Assembly: GCA_903858115.1 (NCBI GenBank)
Contig: CAIOHR010000332.1
Location: forward strand, 1-42,164
Direction: 5' to 3'
From: an uncultured Pirellula sp.
GTDB taxonomy: Bacteria; Planctomycetota; Planctomycetia; Pirellulales; Pirellulaceae
DNA: 42,164 nt
The notes under the pieces: generated by a model
The model's input: the letters and a program-made list of their open reading frames with translations, nothing else
Told to the model about the DNA's origin: nothing
Databases searched by the model: none
In this document: positions 1-8,028 of the stretch, in pieces
How the letters are laid out: each line of letters starts with the position of its first letter
Position numbering within the stretch: position 1 is the first letter of the stretch
Translations under genes and position numbers: made by a program

Positions 1-231
1 CAAGATAACGTGCAGGTGATTGGATAGAATCGCATACGCGAGCACATCTGCACCAAAAACCGATGCTAGCTTTTCGATCCGTTGTCGAATCCATTCCTTT
101 CTGTAGGAATAGTCCGTCCCAGTAACGGAATCCACGCCACTGAGGTACGCGCGGCGAACACATCTCTGAACACAATGCAAAATGGCGATTTCCTGGGGTC
201 GAAAGACCTCCGAACGTAATGGTCTAGGCAT
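1..231 (-). CDS. IS200-like / REP-associated tyrosine transposase, N-terminal part (cut by window edge)
   Basis: The minus-strand frame from the ATG at 229-231 is open to the window edge and gives 77 residues. It begins MPRPLRSEV, continues with an HCVQRCVRRAYL segment and ends in SNHLHVIL. The His-x-His is the HUH metal/nuclease signature of the Y1 transposase fold, and the surrounding wording matches the large planctomycete transposases of this family. These enzymes nick single-stranded DNA at hairpin-flanked ends or at REP palindromes. The catalytic tyrosine and the C-terminal region lie outside the window, so whether the gene is complete is unknown. REP-like palindromes occur elsewhere in this window (20861 and 37724). 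Confidence 0.8.
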   Translation of the reverse strand, partial: MPRPLRSEVFRPQEIAILHCVQRCVRRAYLSGVDSVTGTDYSYRKEWIRQRIEKLASVFGADVLAYAILSNHLHVIL

Positions 232-671
232 GTCAAATTTCTCCTTTTCCAAGATACTACCGGCTCCGCCTAAAAAGGCAAGTGCCTGGTACCGTACTCG
301 AATGAGGTTGGATTGACAGATTCGACCATGAAACTATTGACACACCCTGTTACATGTCGGCTCTCCAAGCCTCAAGGCAGGCAGACGCAAACGTACGCAA
401 CGAAAGGACAGGAGCACGAACTATCGCTTTCTTTGCATCTTCCAGAGCGATGCAGACGAGCCGGTAGTATCGGAAACGAAAAGTACTATCTTGCTTCGGC
501 CCAATAGAGCAAATGAAGCCTGCACATAACCAATGGGTAACCCAGTGATCGAAACGGCCGAAAGTGTAACTGCGATACCTGCTCCAAATGCAATTGCGAC
601 ATACCTAGAATCGTCAAACGATTTTCGTTGTGAATTCAGGGTGTTGCTTTCTGTCCAATCGATATGCTCGG
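232..671. other. gene-free gap between transposase and leuB
   Basis: No convincing gene was found. A short plus-strand frame (313-507) has no family resemblance and no ribosome binding site. On the minus strand, roughly 421-675 is open and encodes one hydrophobic stretch of about 30 residues, but it has no ATG, GTG or TTG, so it may be the remnant of a small membrane protein or chance. No tRNA or strong terminator hairpin was seen. Confidence 0.5.
241..246 (-). promoter_or_regulatory. Shine-Dalgarno of the transposase gene
   Basis: The minus strand reads AAGGAG nine bases before the ATG at 229-231, which fixes that ATG as the start. Confidence 0.6.
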
Positions 672-1754
672 TTACGCTTTATCGAGGGATTCGAGCACTT
701 TGTCGGTAATCGCAATCGTGCTGAGGGTTGGAGATCCTTTGGGGGCAAGGTCCGCGGTGCGGAACCCTTGGGCTAGCACGTTTTTGACGGCTGTTTCGAT
801 GACGGCAGCTTCTGCCTCCAAGTTCAACGAGTGCCGCAAGAGCATGGCTGCTGCCAATATCGTAGCCAACGGATTTGCAATTCCTTTGCCTGCGATGTCC
901 GGCGCACTTCCGTGAATCGGTTCGTACAATCCAGGCCCATTGCTACCCAACGATGCGCTCGGAAGCATGCCTAATGAACCGGGCAACATCGAAGCCTCAT
1001 CCGTGAGAATATCTCCAAACATATTGCTGGTCACCACTACGTCGAAACTCTTGGGTCTACTAAGCAAATGCATCGCCATCGAATCAACCAAGACCACTTC
1101 ATATTCGAGATCTGGGAACTCTTCCTTCATGATGCGAGCGCTGGTGCGACGCCAAAGCCTTGAAGCTTCGAGCACATTGGCTTTGTCGACCATCGTGAGT
1201 TTGCCGCGGCGTTTGCGAGCCGCCTCGGCTGCCATGCGTACAATTCGCTCAACCTCGGAGGTGGTGTAGACTGCGGTGCTATACGCGCGCTGTTGTCCAT
1301 CGGGCAAATCTTCTGTTCCTGACGGTCCGAAGTAGAGGCCGCCGGTCAGTTCGCGAAAGAACAAGATATCTGTACCTTCGATGATTTCGCGTTTTAACGG
1401 GGATGCATCCACAAGTTCCGAGAACGTCACAATCGGGCGAAGGTTTGCGAAAAGACCGAGCTCCTTTCGGATCTTGAGCAGTCCAGCCTCGGGTCGCGTC
1501 TTTGCGTTTGGATCATCCCACTTTGGACCACCAACCGCTCCGAGCAAAATCGCATCGCTCTTCATGCAAGCATCCGTTGTATCTTGTGGCAGCGCATCGC
1601 CTGTTTCATCGATAGCGATACCACCGATCTTTTTGGATTTGAACACGAAGTCGTGTCCAAACTTTTCGGCAATACTCTCTAGTATACGAACCGCTTGAGC
1701 GGTCACTTCAGGCCCGATTCCATCACCGGGCAACAAAACGATATTGGCTTTCAC
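672..1754 (-). CDS. leuB: 3-isopropylmalate dehydrogenase
   Basis: LeuB oxidises and decarboxylates 3-isopropylmalate with NAD in the cytoplasm, the third step of leucine synthesis. The 360-residue length is normal for the family. Visible family features are the N-terminal LLPGDGIGPEV, the substrate loop FFRELTGGLYFG, the VDKANVLEASRLWR helix, the metal-binding DSMAMHL region, the SNMFGDILTDEAS motif with catalytic aspartates, and the NAD-specific EPIHGSAPDIAGK loop near the C-terminus. The start is GTG (1752-1754). The upstream oxidoreductase gene runs the same way, 69 bases away, so co-transcription is possible but no functional link is evident. leuA, leuC and leuD are not in the window. 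Confidence 0.97.
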   Translation of the reverse strand: MKANIVLLPGDGIGPEVTAQAVRILESIAEKFGHDFVFKSKKIGGIAIDETGDALPQDTTDACMKSDAILLGAVGGPKWDDPNAKTRPEAGLLKIRKELGLFANLRPIVTFSELVDASPLKREIIEGTDILFFRELTGGLYFGPSGTEDLPDGQQRAYSTAVYTTSEVERIVRMAAEAARKRRGKLTMVDKANVLEASRLWRRTSARIMKEEFPDLEYEVVLVDSMAMHLLSRPKSFDVVVTSNMFGDILTDEASMLPGSLGMLPSASLGSNGPGLYEPIHGSAPDIAGKGIANPLATILAAAMLLRHSLNLEAEAAVIETAVKNVLAQGFRTADLAPKGSPTLSTIAITDKVLESLDKA

Positions 1755-1823
1755 GAAGTCGGATTTCTACGTTGAAGGGTGCGAGATTTGGTTTCGGTGG
1801 TAATTCTATTTGCAGCCATGAGT

Positions 1824-3017
1824 TTACTTGCGACAACGAGGATGATTCATCGGCAACCAGCCACCATTCGCAGAACTGCTCGCAACGCACTGTTGAATGA
1901 AATACATGCCTTCGACGCCATCGTGAACATTGGGGTAGACTGTGTTCGTTCGTTCGATGTTCTTTCCCGATTCCACTTCGATCATTGCATCAAAGGCTGC
2001 GCAATAAATGTTGGCGAAAGCTTCGAAGAATGCCTCTGGGTGACCGCTAGGTAGCCTGCATGCGGCTCGACCGCTGGCGTTCATGAACGGAGCGTTTGGA
2101 TCGCGCGTATAGAGACGATGCGGCTGCCCATTTTGGCGGACGACCATCACATTAGGCTCTTCTTGTCTCCACGAAAGCGAGCCCTTCGTTCCGTCGATTT
2201 CGATGGACAGATCGTTTTCCCTGCCATGACTGATTTGGCTTGCGGTCACCGTGCCCAATCCTCCGTTCTGATAGCGAACGATAGCCGTTCCGTAGTCATC
2301 TAGTTTTCTGCCGGGCTCGAAGGCTTTTAAGTGGCAACTGATTTCAGCGGGAAGCAGACCAGTCATGTATCGACCGAGGTTATAGGCGTGTGTTGCGATA
2401 TCCCCGAAGCAGCCAGCCGCTCCACTCTGTTTCGGATCAGTCCGCCAAGCTGCTTGCTTTTGATTGTCTGCCTCCAAACGCGTCCGCAACCAACCTTGGA
2501 TGTAACAAGCTCGAACGGCTTGAATTTCACCAAGCTCTCCACTGAGAATCATTTCTCGCGCTTGTCGCACCAAGGGATAGCCAGTGTAGTTGTGCGTTAC
2601 AGCAAAAACAGATTTCGATGCGTCGACCAGTTTTGCCAGTTCTTCAGCTTGTGCCAAATCGAAGGTCATCGGTTTGTCGCAAATCACATGAAAGCCAGCT
2701 TGCAGAGCCGCTTTGGCTACATCGAAGTGCATGTGGTTGGGAGTTGCGACAGAAACAAAATCAACTCGTTCACCCTTTGGTTTCTTTGACTCTACATCCA
2801 ACATTCCTTGAAAGGAAGCATAAGCGCGATCTTCGGGAACGTCATAGTCAGGAGCCGACGCCCTGGAGCGTTCTGCATTGCTGCTAAAAGCTCCAGCGAC
2901 CATGGTTGCGCGATTGTCCAAGCATGCGGCAATAGAATGAACTTTACCGATGAATGACCCTTGTCCGCCGCCCACGAGTCCCATCTTTAGTTTTCGATTG
3001 AGTGGTCCGTTGGTCAT
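1824..3017 (-). CDS. Gfo/Idh/MocA family NAD(P)-dependent oxidoreductase
   Basis: This is a two-domain sugar or inositol dehydrogenase-like enzyme of 397 residues. The Rossmann motif GLVGGGQGSFIG lies at about residues 14-25. The CDKPM motif (family consensus EKP) near residue 113 carries the catalytic lysine, and GDIATHAYN near residue 206 carries the conserved Asp/His pair of the alpha/beta C-terminal domain. THNYTGYP is also typical. No export signal is seen, so it is probably cytoplasmic. An in-frame ATG at 3032 would add five residues, but the ATG at 3017 has a Shine-Dalgarno. The substrate cannot be read from the sequence. Planctomycetes carry many paralogues, usually linked to sugar catabolism. 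Confidence 0.9.
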   Translation of the reverse strand: MTNGPLNRKLKMGLVGGGQGSFIGKVHSIAACLDNRATMVAGAFSSNAERSRASAPDYDVPEDRAYASFQGMLDVESKKPKGERVDFVSVATPNHMHFDVAKAALQAGFHVICDKPMTFDLAQAEELAKLVDASKSVFAVTHNYTGYPLVRQAREMILSGELGEIQAVRACYIQGWLRTRLEADNQKQAAWRTDPKQSGAAGCFGDIATHAYNLGRYMTGLLPAEISCHLKAFEPGRKLDDYGTAIVRYQNGGLGTVTASQISHGRENDLSIEIDGTKGSLSWRQEEPNVMVVRQNGQPHRLYTRDPNAPFMNASGRAACRLPSGHPEAFFEAFANIYCAAFDAMIEVESGKNIERTNTVYPNVHDGVEGMYFIQQCVASSSANGGWLPMNHPRCRK

Positions 3018-3026
3018 GCTTGCTGG

Positions 3027-3030
3027 CTCC
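3027..3030 (-). promoter_or_regulatory. Shine-Dalgarno choosing the oxidoreductase start
   Basis: GGAG on the minus strand sits nine bases before the ATG at 3015-3017. The alternative ATG 15 bases upstream has none. Confidence 0.5.
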
Positions 3031-3240
3031 ATAGAAGAGAGGAAATCGAAAAAGACGGAGTGCCACAGTCTACCAAAGATCGGCTCGATTTCCAGTCAGC
3101 GCAGCAGGCTGGTCCATGGGCACTTTGAATTGCTGATTCTACTGATTGACAAGCGAGAAGAGTTCGTCACAATGCCCGCACTGAAGGACCAGATGGCGCG
3201 GCAGGACGCCGCATTCTCTATGCTTAGTAATGCTCCCTAT

Positions 3241-3272
3241 CTTTTTCTTGCATTGGCTTTTTCTTGCTTTGG
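3241..3272. repeat. 16-base tandem duplication
   Basis: Two adjacent 16-base units, CTTTTTCTTGCATTGG and CTTTTTCTTGCTTTGG, differ at one position. They lie in the 466-base gap (3018-3483) between the oxidoreductase and dioxygenase genes. No gene was recognised in that gap. Confidence 0.85.
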
Positions 3273-3302
3273 CGACTTCCTCACTCCTTGTGAAACTTTC
3301 CT

Positions 3303-3341
3303 CTTCCTCGTTTCTCAATTTCCCCTTCCTCGTTTCTCAAT
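3303..3341. repeat. 17-base direct repeat, 22-base period
   Basis: CTTCCTCGTTTCTCAAT occurs at 3303-3319 and again at 3325-3341, separated by five bases. Confidence 0.85.
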
Positions 3342-3390
3342 CATCGCTCGCTCAAGCGGAAGAGTGTTTGCAGTTATGCTCACTAAGGGG

Positions 3391-3441
3391 AACTTGATTC
3401 GCAGGGAAACTTGATTCGCAGGGATACTTGATTCGCAATCG
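3391..3441. repeat. 17-base tandem repeat, three units
   Basis: Two identical units AACTTGATTCGCAGGGA are followed by a third, TACTTGATTCGCAATCG, that has drifted. They lie just downstream of the dioxygenase gene, which reads toward them on the minus strand. Confidence 0.9.
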
Positions 3442-3483
3442 CAATTCAAAAGATTGCGCAAGGCAAAATCACATTTAGCGAAA

Positions 3484-4182
3484 TCACATAGGACGAGTCG
3501 ACTTGGTATCGGCAAGTGACCCTAACACAATAGTGAAGTTACCCGAGAGAATTGTGTCTCCTGCATTTTTCTTTAAATCCATTGGAGCCTTTTCCAATGT
3601 TGTGGTGACGGCATCACGTTGGCCTATGTTCAAAGACATGTAGATATTGTCCTTGCGGTTGAGCTCTTCATTATGTGCGAAGTACAATTGAGTCACGAGC
3701 TCGGGATGATCTTTGGCGACAATTCGAAAATGGATGTGAGGAGTTCGGCCCGGGTACTTGCCAGGCAGAATGGTCTTGAACCGGAATTTGGCATCTTCTC
3801 CTGTAACAATGCGCCCCCAATACTGAAAGTTGACATCCATGGGGCGATCATTTTTATCTTGAGGATGATTGTATCGCCCGGTTTCGCATGCTTGCCAAAC
3901 TTCCACTATAGATCCACCAAGAGGTCGTTCCGAATGCGAAACGACCCTCCCTGCGATTGATATCATCTCCCCCACCGCAACGGGCGAGTCGTCGTTTTTT
4001 CGGGTAAGGTCAAAATCGAAGTGTTGTTGTTTTTCGATTTCAGGAATCGGATAGAAAGGCCCCTTGGTTTGGCTCGGCGTATTCAAACGATCATGTCCGA
4101 AAGCAACCCTGCTTCCAAAAAGGCCCGAAAGGCCACTGCTCGCGGCTGCTTGAAGAAACAAACGACGCTGTGCTTTTTTCAT
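3484..4182 (-). CDS. exported intradiol ring-cleavage dioxygenase (protocatechuate 3,4-dioxygenase-like)
   Basis: The family opens catechol-type rings between the two hydroxyls with a non-haem Fe(III). The 232-residue protein begins with a Tat-like signal (RRLFLQAAAS) and then a single dioxygenase domain opening with TKGPFYPI. The expected iron ligands are visible: Tyr104 in GRYNHP, Tyr143 in PGKYPG, and His149 and His151 in TPHIHF. The spacing between the second Tyr and the His pair is shorter than in classical PcaH. Only one subunit type is present and there is no aromatic-degradation operon around it, so the substrate is unknown. Related planctomycete proteins are generally single-gene secreted enzymes. 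It is divergent from the ADP-ribosylglycohydrolase-like gene, with a 216-base spacer that should hold both promoters. Confidence 0.88.
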   Translation of the reverse strand: MKKAQRRLFLQAAASSGLSGLFGSRVAFGHDRLNTPSQTKGPFYPIPEIEKQQHFDFDLTRKNDDSPVAVGEMISIAGRVVSHSERPLGGSIVEVWQACETGRYNHPQDKNDRPMDVNFQYWGRIVTGEDAKFRFKTILPGKYPGRTPHIHFRIVAKDHPELVTQLYFAHNEELNRKDNIYMSLNIGQRDAVTTTLEKAPMDLKKNAGDTILSGNFTIVLGSLADTKSTRPM

Positions 4183-4384
4183 TGGGCTTTTTCCTTAAGA
4201 CATCGTGAACAGATACAAAATACCGACTGCGCCTGTATTATCGCAGCTTATTGCGACGGATGGTGATACAATAAGCGGATTGTAGTGATTTTTCCAGATC
4301 TGGCACAACTTCCGCGCACGGTCCCTTGGCGTTGACGCTAACTTTCATCTATCTTTGATCTATTGTCCAACGAACGAATAACAG

Positions 4385-4391
4385 AAAAGGA
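4385..4391 (+). promoter_or_regulatory. Shine-Dalgarno choosing a GTG start
   Basis: AAAAGGA lies seven bases before the GTG at 4399-4401. The in-frame TTG at 4363 has no comparable site, so the GTG is preferred. Confidence 0.55.
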
Positions 4392-4398
4392 ACTTCGA

Positions 4399-5586
4399 GT
4401 GCGCCCAAACTCCAGTAAAAACGAAACAACTGACGATCCCAATCCGGTTGGCGATCCGTTGGAGCTTTCTTGGCAATGGGTTGCAGCTTCAAGCCGTCGG
4501 GAAAGATGCTTTGAAGGAATGCTCATGGGGTGCGCTGTTGGTGAAGCATTAGCCGTTGCAAGAAATAGGCTGCCAAGAAGGCGAGCGTTTAGACTTCTTG
4601 GGAGAACTCCTCTGCGGTATCAGTTTGCTGCCGGTCGAGGAATTCCTGCAGACAGGACTCATGCTCTGTTGATTACCGTACAGGCGATGCTAAAGTCGCG
4701 TGCTGATCATCGATCGTTCGGTCGACATTTATGGAACCGAGTCAATTGGTATAGATTGGGAATGCCCTTTCGTAGTCTCTTTCGTGTAATCACAAATTTT
4801 CAGAATGGAGATCAATCGGATTCAATGCCATCGAAATTGGCGGCAGATCCATTGATTCGGGCTGCCGCGATCAGCTTGATGATCCAGGGCAATCAGCATG
4901 CCAATCGCTGGATCGAGACTAGTACGAAACAGAGTTCGATGATTGAAAGTGCACCAGAATTAGCGATGCTCATAGGTAACGCAATTCAAATTGCTCAGAG
5001 AGTCGAGCCATCAAATCAGAATGTGACACCATCAGCCGCACTTGAATGCTTGATTGCTGAAGCGGATTCGCAACGCGTAAAGAACCTATTGATCAAGCTT
5101 CGAGATCCCTTGGCTCAAGGTAAGAGCCTAGCATTTACGGCTGCTGCCTTTGGTTGGATTGATGGTATTCCTCCAAAGATGGATGCGATCGCAATCATAT
5201 CGATCTACGCTTGGCTAAGGCATTTTTCTCGCCTGCGACTTGCGGTGGAGCATACTGTCCTCTTAGGTGGAGAGTGTTGTGCGGTTGCCGCGTTGACAGG
5301 CGCATTGAGTGGTGCAACTCTCGGCAAGCGAGCCATTCCGTCCGAGTGGTTGGAAAACTTAACTTTTTTTCCACATGACAAGTCTTGGAGAAAAAATCTT
5401 GTATCTCGAGTTAAGGATTGGCCGCACGGAGTCGAGGACGTTCAACAAGCGAATGCGCAACCATCGCAAGTAACGGGACAGATTCTTCGCAATTGTGTCT
5501 TCGGTTGTTTCTCGGTATTGCATTTCTTGCTTCGCATTCCTGCTCGCTTGATGCCCCTTCCGCAGCGTTCGGAGTCGCGAGGATGA
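4399..5586 (+). CDS. ADP-ribosylglycohydrolase (DraG/ARH)-fold protein, metal ligands mostly replaced
   Basis: Active family members remove ADP-ribose from proteins or small molecules using two Mg ions. This 395-residue protein keeps the framework: an ERCFEGMLMGCAVGEAL start (family GCLLGLAVGDA), a WYRLGMP segment, an IRAAAISLM segment (family GNG..MR), LLGGECCAVAALTGALSGATLG followed by IPSEWLENL, and the C-terminal hydrophobic RNCVFGCFSVLHFLLR tail that I associate with planctomycete members. The metal ligands have changed: the consensus DDT reads DRT (residues 85-87), the GGDTDT box reads GGECCA (290-295), and the THTD-like stretch reads SSMI. The frame is full length and unbroken, so it looks like a pseudoenzyme, not a decayed gene. 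The serine acetyltransferase follows on the same strand 160 bases on. Confidence 0.75.
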   Translation: MRPNSSKNETTDDPNPVGDPLELSWQWVAASSRRERCFEGMLMGCAVGEALAVARNRLPRRRAFRLLGRTPLRYQFAAGRGIPADRTHALLITVQAMLKSRADHRSFGRHLWNRVNWYRLGMPFRSLFRVITNFQNGDQSDSMPSKLAADPLIRAAAISLMIQGNQHANRWIETSTKQSSMIESAPELAMLIGNAIQIAQRVEPSNQNVTPSAALECLIAEADSQRVKNLLIKLRDPLAQGKSLAFTAAAFGWIDGIPPKMDAIAIISIYAWLRHFSRLRLAVEHTVLLGGECCAVAALTGALSGATLGKRAIPSEWLENLTFFPHDKSWRKNLVSRVKDWPHGVEDVQQANAQPSQVTGQILRNCVFGCFSVLHFLLRIPARLMPLPQRSESRG

Positions 5587-5640
5587 GACGATTGCCAACC
5601 TTTGGAAAATAGGTAATATGGAGGGGATGGGGCGGTTCTA

Positions 5641-5693
5641 CGAGAAAATCTCGAATTGCCGTTTGCTTTGGACCGAAGTTCTAGGACGGCAAT
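5641..5693 (+). promoter_or_regulatory. two inverted repeats in the cysE leader
   Basis: CGAGA/TCTCG with a three-base loop (5641-5653) is followed by ATTGCCGT (5655-5662) pairing with ACGGCAAT (5686-5693). They lie 54 bases before the acetyltransferase start. There is no U-tract, so a terminator is not implied. A leader structure is possible, as is chance. Confidence 0.3.
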
Positions 5694-5746
5694 ATTGATA
5701 ATCGCGCTCGCTGCTCGAACGCATCCTCTTGCTCGAACCACACCAC

Positions 5747-6721
5747 ATGGCGTCGGACTTCAGACTAAAAGAACAACTTCCCCGCCTTACCGATGCGATT
5801 GTTCGTACCTACACGCCAAACGACCGCATCAACCATCTCGGTCATTGCCCGTTGCCCAAATACGAAGTCATCCTCGATATTCTCGAAGACCTAAAGGACA
5901 TCTTGTACCCAGGCTTTCGAAAGCGAGAAGGACTGCACGTTGGCAACGTCAGCTATCACGTGGGCGATGTCATCGACCGGCTTCATGATCGACTCACCAC
6001 GCAGATTGCAAGGGCGTTGTTGCACGCCGATCGTGTCGAGAGTAAAGCTGCGCGTTCCAATCCGTGCGATGAGAAAGTGGACTACGAAGCTAAAGGCCAG
6101 AGAATCGCCATCGCTTTCTTGGAACGAATCCCAGCACTTCGCGCAATGCTTTCCAAAGATGTCGACGCCGCCTATGACGGCGACCCAAGCGTGACCAATC
6201 GCGACGAAATCATCTTCTGCTTTCCGGGACTTGAGGCGGTTACGATCTATCGCCTCGCGCATGAATTGGTCCACTTCGGCGTTCCCTTCATTCCTCGAAT
6301 GATGACGGAATGGGCGCACAAACAAACCGGAATCGATATTCATCCTGGCGCGAAGATTGGTGAATACTTCTTCATCGATCACGGGACAGGTGTCGTTATC
6401 GGTGAAACATGCGATATCGGTGATCGGGTCAAAATCTACCAAGGTGTCACGTTAGGTGCTCTCAGTTTCGCAACCGATGCCGATGGTCAATTGATCCGCG
6501 GTTCGAAACGCCACCCAACCATTGAAGACCGCGTCGTGATCTATGCCAATGCGACTATCCTGGGCGGTCGTACCATTGTTGGCCACGACAGCGTCATCGG
6601 TTCCAGTGTATGGGTCACAAGCACTGTCGCTCCACATTCCACGGTTGTTTTGGAAAAACCGAAACTGAAAATCAGAAGTGCCACGGATATACTAGTTCCC
6701 GAAGACAACTACCAGATATAG
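5747..6721 (+). CDS. cysE: serine O-acetyltransferase, EpsC/CysE type
   Basis: The enzyme transfers acetyl from acetyl-CoA to serine, giving O-acetylserine, the carbon acceptor for sulfide in cysteine synthesis. The 324-residue protein has a long helical N-terminal domain and a C-terminal left-handed beta-helix of hexapeptide repeats. Key motifs are TGIDIHPGAKIG (catalytic Asp), FFIDHGTGVVIGET (catalytic His), the GVTLGA turn, and the KRHPTIED segment matching the DRHPKI motif. A roughly 15-residue insertion sits between GVTLGA and KRHP. The ATG at 5747 is chosen over an upstream in-frame TTG. No cysteine synthase gene is adjacent. The next gene starts eight bases after the stop, so the two are almost certainly co-transcribed. 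Confidence 0.93.
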   Translation: MASDFRLKEQLPRLTDAIVRTYTPNDRINHLGHCPLPKYEVILDILEDLKDILYPGFRKREGLHVGNVSYHVGDVIDRLHDRLTTQIARALLHADRVESKAARSNPCDEKVDYEAKGQRIAIAFLERIPALRAMLSKDVDAAYDGDPSVTNRDEIIFCFPGLEAVTIYRLAHELVHFGVPFIPRMMTEWAHKQTGIDIHPGAKIGEYFFIDHGTGVVIGETCDIGDRVKIYQGVTLGALSFATDADGQLIRGSKRHPTIEDRVVIYANATILGGRTIVGHDSVIGSSVWVTSTVAPHSTVVLEKPKLKIRSATDILVPEDNYQI

Positions 6722-6729
6722 GCAATGAC

Positions 6730-8022
6730 GTGTTGAATTCGGGATCGATACGACCAGACCATTCTGCGGATGATGTTGTGCTCACAGGAATGGGAGCGTT
6801 CTCGCCGCTCGGAAGTGATGCACATCAGCACCACCTTGCCTTGCTCGAGGGCAAGTCTGGCGTCAAAGTTATAGAACCTTACGGTGGTGTCGATGGTTAC
6901 CACTGGTTAGGGGCATACATTGAGAATTTCGATCCGAAGCTACACGTTCAACCTCGCAAAGCGATCAAGGTGATGTGCCGAGAAATTCAGATGGCGTTCG
7001 GATCCGCCATGCAAGCTTGTCGACAATCCAACCTTGCGGTTGGGACTGTCGATTCAGATCGCATCGGAACGGTTTTCACCGGCGAGATCATTTTGAGTGA
7101 TTTGCATGATGCCGAAGAAATCACTCGGCTTTGTACAACCGATGGGGTGATGAACCATTCTCTTTGGTCAATTCAAGCCATGGGAAACATGTATCCTCTT
7201 TGGATGCTCAAGGCACTGCCCAACATGGCCGCTTGCCACGTTGGGATTGCACTGGACGCGCGTGGACCCAACAACACGATCACCACGGAAGGTACAAGTA
7301 GCCTGGGTGCGATGCTGGAAGCGATCAACGTGATCCGTCGCGATAAAGCGGATGTTATGCTTGTCGGATCAACTGCTTCGAGAGTAAATCCATTGCGACT
7401 AATCCAACGTCACAACGAAGACTATACCATCTCGTATGAACGAGCCGAAACCGCTTGCCGGCCGTTCGGGGCGGATCGAGACGGCGCGGTTGCAGCAGAG
7501 TCTAGTTCTGCCATTGTTCTAGAACGAAGAAGCCATGCGATGGCTCGGGGAGCAACGATTCTTGGTCGAGTATTGAGTTGGTCCAACACATTCGCCCCCT
7601 GCACAACTGGTCGCTGGTCTGGTGTGGAAAAATCTACTCACAACACGATTCAACAAATTCTCATTGGGTCCGGCATCTCGCCTTCCAACATCGACCACAT
7701 CAACGCTGGTTCGGGTGGTACGCTCGCAGGCGATGCAGCCGAAGCGCGAGGCATTCAATCCATCATACCGGACGTTCCCGTCGTCGCTTACAAAGGAGCA
7801 TTGGGTGATTCCAATAGCGCTTCTGGTTTGATCGAATGGATTTCGTCGATACAGGGAATGATGGCTGGAACCATCGCAGCGACGCATGAGCATCGAAAGA
7901 CGGCATCCGATTGCCCTATCCATGTCCTGGCGGAGCCCAAACCTCGCGAACAAGATGCTTTTCTGAAACTCTCGCACACGCCTGATGGCCATTGTGTAGG
8001 CGTTCTCTTCGCCGTTGATTAG
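6730..8022 (+). CDS. beta-ketoacyl synthase-fold protein lacking the Cys-His-His triad
   Basis: This is a 430-residue thiolase-fold protein. It opens with VVLTGMGAFSPLG, keeps the ADVMLVGS strand and the PFGADRDGAVAAES gatekeeper region, and has the usual length of a FabF or KS-alpha protein. Aligning by eye to FabF, the nucleophile motif TAC(T/A)S reads TEGTS (Cys to Gly, about residue 188), the first histidine motif NAHGT reads NAGSG (His to Gly, about 327), and the second, KSMTGH, reads KGALGD (His to Asp, about 360). Condensation chemistry therefore looks impossible. Chain-length-factor subunits lose only the cysteine and pair with an active partner, and no such partner or acyl carrier protein is in the window. 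The start is GTG 6730 or TTG 6733; longer starts would run inside cysE. It ends six bases before the convergent gene. Confidence 0.85.
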   Translation: MLNSGSIRPDHSADDVVLTGMGAFSPLGSDAHQHHLALLEGKSGVKVIEPYGGVDGYHWLGAYIENFDPKLHVQPRKAIKVMCREIQMAFGSAMQACRQSNLAVGTVDSDRIGTVFTGEIILSDLHDAEEITRLCTTDGVMNHSLWSIQAMGNMYPLWMLKALPNMAACHVGIALDARGPNNTITTEGTSSLGAMLEAINVIRRDKADVMLVGSTASRVNPLRLIQRHNEDYTISYERAETACRPFGADRDGAVAAESSSAIVLERRSHAMARGATILGRVLSWSNTFAPCTTGRWSGVEKSTHNTIQQILIGSGISPSNIDHINAGSGGTLAGDAAEARGIQSIIPDVPVVAYKGALGDSNSASGLIEWISSIQGMMAGTIAATHEHRKTASDCPIHVLAEPKPREQDAFLKLSHTPDGHCVGVLFAVD

Positions 8023-8028
8023 CGTGAG

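Noticed and set aside
313..507. Plus-strand 64-codon frame
   Set aside because: No family resemblance, no ribosome site, low-complexity wording; probably chance.
421..675. Minus-strand open frame with one hydrophobic segment after leuB
   Set aside because: No ATG, GTG or TTG start, no ribosome site and no recognised family; kept only as a remark on the gap.
3241..3441. Possible CRISPR-like array
   Set aside because: The units differ from each other and there are no regular spacers; these are local tandem duplications.
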